From Elusimicrobia bacterium RIFCSPHIGHO2_02_FULL_57_9 (GTDB lineage Bacteria > Elusimicrobiota > Elusimicrobia > UBA1565 > UBA9628), in the NCBI GenBank assembly GCA_001800015.1, contig MGUO01000067.1, positions 1 to 9,093 on the forward strand: a stretch of DNA of 9,093 bases. The letters are read 5' to 3'. The notes under the pieces were generated by a model, which saw only the letters and a program-made list of their open reading frames with translations, ran no database searches and was not told the DNA's origin. Below are positions 1 through 5,781 of this stretch, piece after piece (the first letter of the stretch is position 1; every line of letters starts with the position of its first letter). The position numbers and the translations under genes are program-made.

Positions 1-173
1 GATTCCCAGCGCACCGGCCCCTTAGTTTCGAGACCGATGTGTTTCCCGGACTCTTGCGTCAGGGAGCCAAGATCAAGGTCTGCCCCGTTGAGGCCCCTTT
101 TCTGGACATTGGAACCGAAGAGACTCTCAAGCAGGCCGATGCGTTTATCGCCGCGAACAGGGCGGCCTTTTGA
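1..173 (+). CDS. Sugar-1-phosphate nucleotidyltransferase, C-terminal fragment (5' end outside window)
   Basis: Only the last 56 codons are present, read in the frame starting at base 3 and ending at TGA 171-173. The peptide contains a SFETDVFPGLL stretch followed by FLDIGTEETLKQADAFI. This matches the tail of RmlA/HddC-type nucleotidyltransferases, where 'FSxExxxFPxL' and 'DIGTPExxxxA' are family hallmarks. Those enzymes join a sugar-1-phosphate to an NTP in the cytoplasm to make a nucleotide sugar. The catalytic N-terminal Rossmann-like half is missing, so the sugar and nucleotide cannot be read. The overlap with the next gene, a GDP-sugar epimerase/reductase, makes a GDP-sugar (mannose or heptose type, HddC-like) a reasonable inference. 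A dTDP-glucose enzyme is the alternative. Confidence 0.75.
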   Translation, partial: FPAHRPLSFETDVFPGLLRQGAKIKVCPVEAPFLDIGTEETLKQADAFIAANRAAF

Positions 174-175
174 GC

Positions 176-1081
176 ATGAAATGCCTAATCACCGGAGGCA
201 CCGGTTTTTTGGGAAGGCATCTGGTTCCCCACTTAAAGGAAAGCGGCGCCGAGACGACCGTTCTTAATTCAAAAAACTGCGATTTGACGGACAGGGCAAA
301 CCTTTTACGCTTCAGCGCTGAGAAATTCGAGCGCATCTATCATCTGGCGGCCTGGACCAAGGCGGGGGATTTTTGCCTCCACCATAAAGGCGAACAATGG
401 GTAATCAACCAACTGATCAATACTAATGTTCTCTGGTTTTGGAAGACCCACCAGCCGCAGGCGACGATGATCGCGATGGGCTCTGGCTGCGCCTATGCGC
501 CCGAACTGGATTTAAAAGAAGAGAACTATATGGTCGGCGAGCCTGATCGAGATCTCTATACATACGCGATGACCAAGAGGATGGTTTACGCGGGCCTGCT
601 GGCTCTGCATCAGCAATTCGCAATGCAGTATCGCTATTTGGTCCCGTCCACTCTTTTCGGCCCACTTTTCGATCAGCAGGACAATCACTTCATCTTCGAC
701 CTGATCAAGAAAATCGCCGCCGCGAAAAAAACCGGCGGACGCGCCGTGCTTTGGGGAGATGGAACACAGATTCGGGAACTCCTCTATGTCCAGGACGCAG
801 TTTCGCTCATCGATCTCGCGGTCGAACACTGCCCCAATGAACTATTGAATCTAGGCTCGGGGATAGGCTACAGCATCAGCCAATACGCCGCAATGGTCTG
901 CGATATCATCGGCCTTGACCCGGGGCGCATCGATTATGACACGGCTCACTGGTCGGGCGTGCCCAAGAAAGTCTTTAACCCTCAAAAGATCCACGACCGT
1001 TTTAAATTCAAATTCACGGATATCAAAACCGCGCTCGCCGAGACCGCCGCTTACCACATGCCCAGGATGTTCGATTCATAA
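176..1081 (+). CDS. GDP-L-fucose-synthase-like NAD(P)-dependent epimerase/reductase
   Basis: This 301-residue extended SDR protein probably modifies a nucleotide sugar (3,5-epimerisation and/or 4-keto reduction) in the cytoplasm. Numbered from ATG 176, the Rossmann motif GGTGFLG is at residues 7-13. A GSGCAY segment supplies Ser103 and Cys105, and the YxxxK pair is Tyr130/Lys134. His171 follows in a DNHFIF segment, and WGDGTQIREL at about 193-202 fits the family's WGxGxxxRE substrate motif. Together these match the Ser, Cys, Tyr, Lys and His set of E. coli GDP-L-fucose synthase, at slightly shorter length (that enzyme is about 321 residues). A TTG at 170 overlapping the upstream stop is an alternative start adding two residues. 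ATG 176 is preferred because it gives the usual MKCLITGG opening. It lies two bases after the upstream stop, so the two genes are co-transcribed. The true substrate could be a GDP-heptose rather than GDP-4-keto-6-deoxymannose. Confidence 0.85.
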   Translation: MKCLITGGTGFLGRHLVPHLKESGAETTVLNSKNCDLTDRANLLRFSAEKFERIYHLAAWTKAGDFCLHHKGEQWVINQLINTNVLWFWKTHQPQATMIAMGSGCAYAPELDLKEENYMVGEPDRDLYTYAMTKRMVYAGLLALHQQFAMQYRYLVPSTLFGPLFDQQDNHFIFDLIKKIAAAKKTGGRAVLWGDGTQIRELLYVQDAVSLIDLAVEHCPNELLNLGSGIGYSISQYAAMVCDIIGLDPGRIDYDTAHWSGVPKKVFNPQKIHDRFKFKFTDIKTALAETAAYHMPRMFDS

Positions 1082-2901
1082 CCGCTGCGATAAGCGCTGC
1101 CGCTGCCGGAAGCGGTCTTAAGCCACTGCCGGCGGCGCTGGGTTTCGCGCATTTCACGCTGAGCGGCGCCGGTCTTGCCTTTTTTTGCCCAGAGCCGGGC
1201 GCGCGCGCGCCTGGCGTTAAGGTAATTGGGCTCCAGCTCCAAGGCCCGGTTAAGATGCCCTAGGGCCGAATCGTCTCTTCCCCGCGCCAACTCCAGCTCG
1301 GCTTGCATCATCGCATAGAGCGCATTGCCGGGATCAAGGGCGCCGGCTAGTTCCAGCCGCTTAAGGGCCTGGTCGGGATGGGGAAGCGCAAGCCGCAGCC
1401 AGGCCATGGCCCATTTCTCTTGGAGCTGGGCCTGCGCGGGAGCGATGGAGGCCGCATTTTCAATAATCCTGATATAATCCGCCGAATCCTGCGCGGCAGG
1501 ATCAAGCTTAAGAGCCCTCTCCACGATCCGGCGAGGCAGAAAAGAGAGCGTTGTACCGAGCAGCCCCAACAGGCAGAATAGCCGCCAGAAATCCGAACGT
1601 CCTCTGGGCGCCGGCCGCAAGGAAGCGTTCCGCTCGGCCGGTGCCGGAGGCCCTTTACTAGACGCCTCCGGCGCCGGCCGTAAGGAAGCGTTGCGCCCGC
1701 CAACGGCGCAAGCCAGCGCCGAGAAAAACAGCAAGGCCAACGCGGGCATATGCAGCATGCTGTCGACCAGGCACTGGGCGGCCATCGCCAGCGCCGCGCA
1801 TAATCCCGCCGTGCGGAATGGCCCGGGCGCTCTTGGGCCGCAGCGCCCGGCTCCGAGGCTTAGGCCCAAGGCCAGCAAAAGCAGGGCCAAACCGGCCCAG
1901 CCGGTCTCGGCGGCCATTCCAAAAAAGTCGCTTTCCGCGCGGTCGGCGCGCAAGCCGTAACGAACCGGCCAGGGATTGGAAAAATTGTGGCGCAGAAACC
2001 CCGTTTCGAAATTATCGATCCCCTCGCCGAATAGCGGATTGTCCCCGGCGACCTTGAGGGCGGCCTGCCATATGGAGGGCCGCTTGAACCACTCGAACAT
2101 ATCGGGTTTGATCACATGCTCGATGAGCCCTCGCGGCGCCAGGGCGGCGGCCAGGCAGGCCAACAACAGCCCCTTGAGCAGCCACCGCCGGCCGTAAGGA
2201 AGCGTTCCGCTCGGCCGGTGCCGGAGGCCATTTACTAGACGCCTCCGGCGCCTGGAGCCGGGGTTTAAAGCAGCGGCGGCCATGGCCCCGGCCAGGCAGG
2301 CCAGAAGTCCGCCCCGGGAACGTGCCTTAATAATCAAGGCGAGGGCGAAGGCCGCGCCGGACAGGATAAGCCAAAACCATTTGCCGCGGGGCCTTGAGGG
2401 GTGGAACAAAACGCCCAGGCCGGAAGCGAAAAACGCCGCTTCCACAAAGACGGTATAGTTGTAATAAGGCGGGATGAATCCCGTCATGGGATGGATGATG
2501 AAGCTTGTTCCGGGATAAAGGGCCGGCTTCAGGCAGAGGGCGCCGACTCCCAACAGAACGGCAATAAGCATCAGGCCGTAAAACCAGCGCCGGCGCTCCT
2601 TCTCCCCGCTCCAAGCTTCTAGGGCAAGCCCGAAAAACACGAGCAAAGATAGCCAGCGGCAAAAACCGTACCAAGACCACCATGGCTGGGAACCGAGCAG
2701 CAGGGACGCCGCTACCCAGCCCAGCCATAAAGACCAAGCCGTGAGGGATCGGCCGAATGTCGGCGCCGGCGAGAGCATCGCCAACAACCAGATCGCCACG
2801 GCAGCCGGAAGCCAGAGCCGGGGATCGCGCAGTCCTCCCAGGGGAAGGGCTAATAGGCAGAGCGGCAGCAGGAAGTCTGAAGGCCTAAACCGAAAACTCA
2901 C
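1051..2901 (-). CDS. O-antigen ligase/polymerase-like (WaaL/Wzy family) membrane protein with C-terminal TPR domain
   Basis: This 616-residue polytopic protein has many hydrophobic segments between about 10 and 400 and another near 440-456. An ARSRGG motif at 193-198 precedes a membrane span. A large, probably periplasmic loop (about 258-335) carries SIWQAALKVAGDNPLFGEG and AESDFFGMAAETG, the pattern of the Wzy_C/O-antigen ligase family. These proteins transfer or polymerise undecaprenyl-linked glycans at the periplasmic face. Residues about 470-590 form TPR-like helical repeats (for example ALGHLNRALELEPNYLNA), probably periplasmic. The start is GTG at 2901-2899, which forms a GTGA overlap with the stop of the upstream transferase and has AAAGG nine bases before it. 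The open frame runs further upstream to 3003, but that part lies inside the neighbour. Two copies of a 66-bp palindromic element encode residues about 217-239 (Arg-rich) and 409-431, both in predicted cytoplasmic loops. The 3' end overlaps the convergent epimerase gene. Ligase versus polymerase cannot be decided from sequence. Confidence 0.85.
   Translation of the reverse strand: MSFRFRPSDFLLPLCLLALPLGGLRDPRLWLPAAVAIWLLAMLSPAPTFGRSLTAWSLWLGWVAASLLLGSQPWWSWYGFCRWLSLLVFFGLALEAWSGEKERRRWFYGLMLIAVLLGVGALCLKPALYPGTSFIIHPMTGFIPPYYNYTVFVEAAFFASGLGVLFHPSRPRGKWFWLILSGAAFALALIIKARSRGGLLACLAGAMAAAALNPGSRRRRRLVNGLRHRPSGTLPYGRRWLLKGLLLACLAAALAPRGLIEHVIKPDMFEWFKRPSIWQAALKVAGDNPLFGEGIDNFETGFLRHNFSNPWPVRYGLRADRAESDFFGMAAETGWAGLALLLLALGLSLGAGRCGPRAPGPFRTAGLCAALAMAAQCLVDSMLHMPALALLFFSALACAVGGRNASLRPAPEASSKGPPAPAERNASLRPAPRGRSDFWRLFCLLGLLGTTLSFLPRRIVERALKLDPAAQDSADYIRIIENAASIAPAQAQLQEKWAMAWLRLALPHPDQALKRLELAGALDPGNALYAMMQAELELARGRDDSALGHLNRALELEPNYLNARRARARLWAKKGKTGAAQREMRETQRRRQWLKTASGSGSAYRSGYESNILGMW
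1100..1115 (+). terminator. Weak hairpin just after the epimerase gene; possible terminator
   Basis: Arms CCGCT (1100-1104) and AGCGG (1111-1115) enclose a six-base loop, followed by TCTT. It lies 19 bases after the epimerase stop. The stem is only five pairs, the T-tract is poor, and the sequence also codes for the C-terminus of the opposite gene, so a functional role is doubtful. No better terminator is visible between the convergent operons. Confidence 0.2.
1610..1675 (-). repeat. Intragenic palindromic repeat element, copy A
   Basis: This 66-bp stretch matches copy B at 2187-2252 at 64 of 66 positions, with differences at 1618/2195 and 1653/2230. It contains a strong hairpin: 12-base arms at 1640-1651 and 1664-1675 (one G-T wobble) around a 12-base loop at 1652-1663. 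A second nested inverted repeat has arms 1611-1616 and 1636-1641 and encloses GGAAGCGTTCC. It lies within the O-antigen ligase-like gene and encodes residues about 409-431 (Pro/Ala-rich peptide), between two predicted membrane spans. It is read in a different frame from copy B, because the offset of 577 bases is not a multiple of three. Confidence 0.9.
1670..1692 (-). repeat. Partial tandem copy of the palindromic element's end (63-bp period)
   Basis: Bases 1670-1692 repeat bases 1607-1629 with a single difference (1618 C, 1681 T). One end of the element therefore recurs 63 bases away and overlaps the other end of copy A. Since 63 is a multiple of three, the protein shows the octapeptide NASLRPAP twice, 21 residues apart (starting at residues 404 and 425). 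It could be a remnant of a second, truncated insertion or a terminal direct repeat of a longer element. Confidence 0.85.
2187..2252 (-). repeat. Intragenic palindromic repeat element, copy B
   Basis: This is the second 66-bp copy, in the same orientation as copy A. The hairpin arms fall at 2217-2228 and 2241-2252. Here it encodes residues about 217-239 of the ligase-like protein, a strongly basic stretch beginning RRRRRLVNG. That peptide sits just before a hydrophobic span in what should be a cytoplasmic loop, which suits the positive-inside rule. In the gene's sense orientation the element has TAG and TAA in one frame only. Copies A and B use the two open frames. Confidence 0.9.
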
Positions 2902-4259
2902 ATTCCGGTGCCTTTGACCACGGCCGGGATGGTTTGGAATATGATCTTTAAGTCCAGCCAAAGGCTCCAATGATCGATATATTTGAGGTCCAGTTCCACC
3001 CACGCGTCAAAGTCGATCAATTTTTGGCGGCCAAGCACCTGCCAGAGTCCGGTAATCCCGGGACGCATGGAGAGGCGTCTTCTCTGCCAGCCCTTGTACT
3101 TGCTGACCTCCGAAGGCAGTGGGGGTCTTGGTCCGACAAGGCTCATATCGCCTTTGAGCACGTTCCACAATTGCGGAAGTTCGTCAAGAGAATATTTTCG
3201 CAAGAACCCCCCTAGAAAAGTAAGGCGCGGGTCTTGCTTCATCTTAAAAACGGGACCGCGCATTTCGTTGTGAAGAGAAACACGGGCCGCATGATTCTCC
3301 GCGCCGTCCTGCATGGAGCGAAACTTATACATCGAGAACGCGGCGCCGTTGAGCCCCACCCGTTTCTGCGCAAACAGAGCGGGACCGCGGCTGGTCCATT
3401 GGATCAGCAGGGCCAAGACCAACATGGGCAAGGCCAGCAGCATAAGCAGTAGAGCCGAAACGGCCGTATCGATGAGGCGTTTGCAGAGCGAAGCCAAACC
3501 CTCTTCGGGCGTCATTGAAAAAACCAGCAGCGGCATATCATGCAGGTAGCTGATGCCGGAAAAGGCCCAGGCTTCCTGGACGAAATCAGGCCGCAGCATG
3601 AGCTGGATGCCGCGCTCCGAGCAGGCCTCGATCGCCTTCTCGATGAGATCCGGATGCTCCCGGCAAGTCGTGAATATGACGCAATCCACGGCTGAGGCAT
3701 CCAGGATTTCGCCCAGGTTCTGCCCGGGCTTTAAGGGCAGGACTGAGGCCACCGTAAGGCCCAGGGCGGCGTCGGCATCGATCATCTTGAGCAGGGGCAT
3801 CGTGGCGTCGGGGCCGCCGATCAGAAGCGCCTTTTTCATGTTCCAGCCGCGCCGTCTTATCGCGCGGTAAAGGGCATAAGCCCCCAGGTGCCATGCGCCG
3901 CTTGTCAAAGCGCTCAAGAGCAGGCCCCCCAACAGATAGAGCCGGCTCAGATGGGTGAGCTTGAAGATGTAGGCGGACAAGCCATAGGTCAGCAAGGCCA
4001 AGAAATGCGCCAGGGCGAGCTGCCGCAATATCGAGAAGGGCGTGACAAACGAGGAAATCGCGCTGAATCTGCGCTGGGAAAGCACGAACATGAGCACGAC
4101 CGTGATGATTCCAATGGAAGTAAGATACTCATGCATCGCCAATAAAGGAGGCTGCTTGTCCTTGAGCATCCCGTAGAGGAATAGGTAGCCGGCGATGATG
4201 AGCAGGCCGGTGGCCAGGATATGGAGAGTATCGAGCAGCTTCTTATACTCGTTGAGCAT
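2898..4259 (-). CDS. Polyprenyl-phosphate sugar-1-phosphate transferase (WbaP/WcaJ-type glycan initiation enzyme)
   Basis: This 453-residue inner-membrane enzyme would move a sugar-1-phosphate from a nucleotide sugar to undecaprenyl phosphate, the first step of glycan assembly. About four N-terminal hydrophobic segments (roughly 12-130) are followed by a soluble CoA-binding-like Rossmann region (ALLIGGP at 144-150, to about 225). A membrane hairpin lies at about 262-287, followed by the C-terminal catalytic bacterial sugar transferase domain. Family motifs visible are YKFRSM (311-316), FLRKYSLDELPQ with the acidic Asp359-Glu360 pair, GDMSLVGPRP (370-379) and MRPGITGLWQV (398-408). The length is typical of full-size members. 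ATG 4259 is chosen because it opens with a cytosolic-type MLNEYKK before the first span and has GGGA upstream. The open frame extends to 4352 but would overlap the upstream gene by 110 bases instead of 17. Donor sugar is unknown. Confidence 0.92.
   Translation of the reverse strand: MLNEYKKLLDTLHILATGLLIIAGYLFLYGMLKDKQPPLLAMHEYLTSIGIITVVLMFVLSQRRFSAISSFVTPFSILRQLALAHFLALLTYGLSAYIFKLTHLSRLYLLGGLLLSALTSGAWHLGAYALYRAIRRRGWNMKKALLIGGPDATMPLLKMIDADAALGLTVASVLPLKPGQNLGEILDASAVDCVIFTTCREHPDLIEKAIEACSERGIQLMLRPDFVQEAWAFSGISYLHDMPLLVFSMTPEEGLASLCKRLIDTAVSALLLMLLALPMLVLALLIQWTSRGPALFAQKRVGLNGAAFSMYKFRSMQDGAENHAARVSLHNEMRGPVFKMKQDPRLTFLGGFLRKYSLDELPQLWNVLKGDMSLVGPRPPLPSEVSKYKGWQRRRLSMRPGITGLWQVLGRQKLIDFDAWVELDLKYIDHWSLWLDLKIIFQTIPAVVKGTGM
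2911..2915 (-). promoter_or_regulatory. Ribosome binding site for the GTG start at 2901
   Basis: The minus strand reads AAAGG here, nine bases before the GTG at 2901-2899. The GTG shares GTGA with the stop of the upstream transferase gene. The site supports this internal GTG over longer upstream starts and implies translational coupling. Confidence 0.55.
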
Positions 4260-5367
4260 GAAATCCCAAGAGAGACCGGTATAATTCCAGAAAAGACTCG
4301 GCCATGACTTCAGCGGAAAAAAATTGCCTGACCCGGTTTTGGCCGGCCTCACCCATCTTCCGGGCCAGAACCGGGTTGGAAAGAAGTTTTTGCAACGCTC
4401 GGCGCAGGGCGGGCGCGTCCTGAGGAGGTATGATCAGGCCCGTCACCCCGTCCGAGCAGACAAAACTGGTGCCGGTCCCTATTTCGGTGGTGATAACGGG
4501 TTTGCCGCAGGCCATCGCCTCGAGCAGAACCAGCCCGAAGGCCTCCGTGCGCTCTACCGAGGGTAAAACCAAAAGATCGCAGGCATGCAGGTAGCGGGCT
4601 AGGGGCTCGTCAAAAGGGACTTCGAGAAAATGGACTTGAGGGCCCACTCCTCGGGTTTGGGCTCCGGCGCGAAGCCGTGATTCCAGGGGGCCGCTGCCGA
4701 TAACAAGCAGGTTTGCCTTAAGCCCCTGCATGGCTTCGATTAAATAGTCCAATCCCTTATAGTAGACCAAACGGCCGATGAAAAGTATCAACGGAGATCC
4801 ATATCGCCTTCTTACGATCTCCGAGGTCCTGATCTCTTTATCATCCTCAAAAGGGCTTAGCTCGATGCCCAAGGGAATCACCCTGACCTTGTCGGCGAAT
4901 TTCCTTAAAATTATCGAGCTGCCGGCATAAGCGCGGCTTGTGGACACGATGGCGTCGGCCTTTTTGAGAAGATGAGACAGCAAAGGTTCCAGCAGTCGGC
5001 CCAGCCAAACCTGGCGCACGATATCGTGGTGGTACCAAATGACCAGTCTTCCGGCCGGCCTTGCGATCCAATAAGCCAAAGCCGCCATCGGATTCTGGTA
5101 AGAGATCTGGAGCACATCGAAGCCGGAGGCCCGGCGCAGGGCGCCGATCAGGGAAGGAGAAACGGGCGTGGAAAAGATCGAAAACCACGTGGGTAGCTGG
5201 TGACAGGCGACCCCCTCCCATGAGAAGGTCTTACCGACGCCGCCGGTAGCGCTTACCGCCACCTCGACCTGGTGGCGCAAAGCCAACTGCTTGGCGAGGG
5301 AAAAGACGGCGGTTTCGATCCCTCCGGGGCGTTCCCGTGGAAATTTCCCGACTTGAAAAATCTTCAC
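4243..5367 (-). CDS. GT4-family glycosyltransferase
   Basis: This 374-residue, GT-B-fold retaining glycosyltransferase has a typical length for the family. The N-terminal acceptor domain has the glycine-rich PGGIE loop (14-18). The C-terminal donor domain has LFIGRLVYYKGLDYLIEA (about 195-212), IGSGPLE, and the family EX7E motif as Glu275...Glu283 in EAFGLVLLEAMACGKPVI. Such enzymes add a sugar from a nucleotide donor to the growing lipid-linked glycan at the cytoplasmic face of the membrane. There is no signal peptide. It starts with GTG at 5367-5365, preceded by GGAAG at nine bases' spacing. The start lies four bases after the stop of the broken small gene upstream, and the 3' end overlaps the next gene by 17 bases. 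Donor and linkage cannot be read from sequence. Confidence 0.92.
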   Translation of the reverse strand: MKIFQVGKFPRERPGGIETAVFSLAKQLALRHQVEVAVSATGGVGKTFSWEGVACHQLPTWFSIFSTPVSPSLIGALRRASGFDVLQISYQNPMAALAYWIARPAGRLVIWYHHDIVRQVWLGRLLEPLLSHLLKKADAIVSTSRAYAGSSIILRKFADKVRVIPLGIELSPFEDDKEIRTSEIVRRRYGSPLILFIGRLVYYKGLDYLIEAMQGLKANLLVIGSGPLESRLRAGAQTRGVGPQVHFLEVPFDEPLARYLHACDLLVLPSVERTEAFGLVLLEAMACGKPVITTEIGTGTSFVCSDGVTGLIIPPQDAPALRRALQKLLSNPVLARKMGEAGQNRVRQFFSAEVMAESFLELYRSLLGFHAQRV

Positions 5368-5371
5368 ACTA

Positions 5372-5781
5372 TCAATCTTCCAGCCGATCCGCCATCTCTG
5401 TCAACTCCTCTGGGATAATCTCACAGCTATCCAGCAGCTCTTTAGACGAGTGCGGGTAGCGGTGAACAACGGTCCTTAAATAATCCCGATCCCGAGGATT
5501 TGTGAAGCATACCACGTCATCAGCGCTCAAGGGCAACTCGCGGCTTCCTGCGGGCTTTATAGTGCGGTCCTTAATCGTATGGCCGAGCAATTTCGGGTTA
5601 TCCGCGAGGATTCCCTTAAGAAGAGGTTCTCGCGGATATATTCCGAAGTGATCTTGCTATATTCGCGGTATTCAGGATAGGTACGGATACGTGCGACCGC
5701 GTTTTTCCAACTAGCAGCCTGCAGTAGCCATGATTTCGGTACCACTCGGGTCTTCAGCCAGTTCTTCAAGCAGCAGATCAT
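5372..5781 (-). pseudogene. Small unknown gene broken by an apparent one-base deletion
   Basis: Two overlapping reading frames fit one broken gene. The 5' part runs from ATG 5781, which shares ATGA with the stop of the upstream glycosyltransferase gene and has a good AAGGAGAG site. It reads well to about 5628 (ending TSEYIREN), then becomes Arg/Ser-rich nonsense to a stop at 5557. The other frame takes over with PLLKGILADNPKLLGHTIK and continues to TGA 5374-5372, ending in an acidic IPEELTEMADRLED. Adding one C at the CC of 5626-5625 joins them into a 136-residue protein. The downstream half alone could start only at TTG 5590, which has no ribosome site. I do not recognise the family. No signal peptide or clear membrane span is seen. 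GC content is lower here (47-52% in three 60-base lines counted by hand, against 57-65% in sampled neighbouring lines), suggesting separate acquisition. A sequencing or assembly error would equally explain the break, in which case the gene is intact. Confidence 0.7.
5625..5626 (-). other. Inferred frameshift position (likely CCC reduced to CC)
   Basis: On the minus strand the codons GAG AAC CTC TTC would become GAG AAC CCT CTT CTT AAG with one extra C, restoring the downstream frame. The switch must lie between a TAG in the downstream frame at 5659-5657 and the upstream frame's stop at 5557. The exact base is inferred from where sensible peptide ends and begins. Confidence 0.6.

Noticed and set aside
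1199..1210. Run of alternating GC dinucleotides
   Set aside because: It encodes Ala/Arg codons in the TPR region of a GC-rich gene and is too short to claim a structural or phase-variable role.
1347..1703. A 118-codon minus-strand frame with Arg-rich peptide resembling residues 217-239 of the ligase-like protein
   Set aside because: The resemblance arises because copy A of the repeat is read there in the frame that the gene uses for copy B. The real gene reads through in another frame with clear TPR sequence.
2902..3003. Upstream extension of the ligase-like gene to an ATG at 3003
   Set aside because: The added peptide lies inside the conserved C-terminal end of the sugar transferase gene and is not membrane-protein-like. 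GTG 2901 with a ribosome site and GTGA overlap is better.
4260..4352. Upstream extension of the sugar transferase gene to 4352
   Set aside because: It would overlap the upstream glycosyltransferase by 110 bases. The added peptide looks like out-of-frame sequence, and ATG 4259 gives the normal family length.
5115..5145. Short match to the palindromic element (GCCGGAGGCC) in the GT4 gene
   Set aside because: Only about ten GC-rich bases match, without the rest of the element or the hairpin, and the codons belong to conserved glycosyltransferase sequence.
5557..5657. Programmed -1 frameshift in the small gene
   Set aside because: The needed change is formally -1, but no X XXY YYZ slippery heptamer or strong downstream structure was found near 5625. 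A lost C is simpler.
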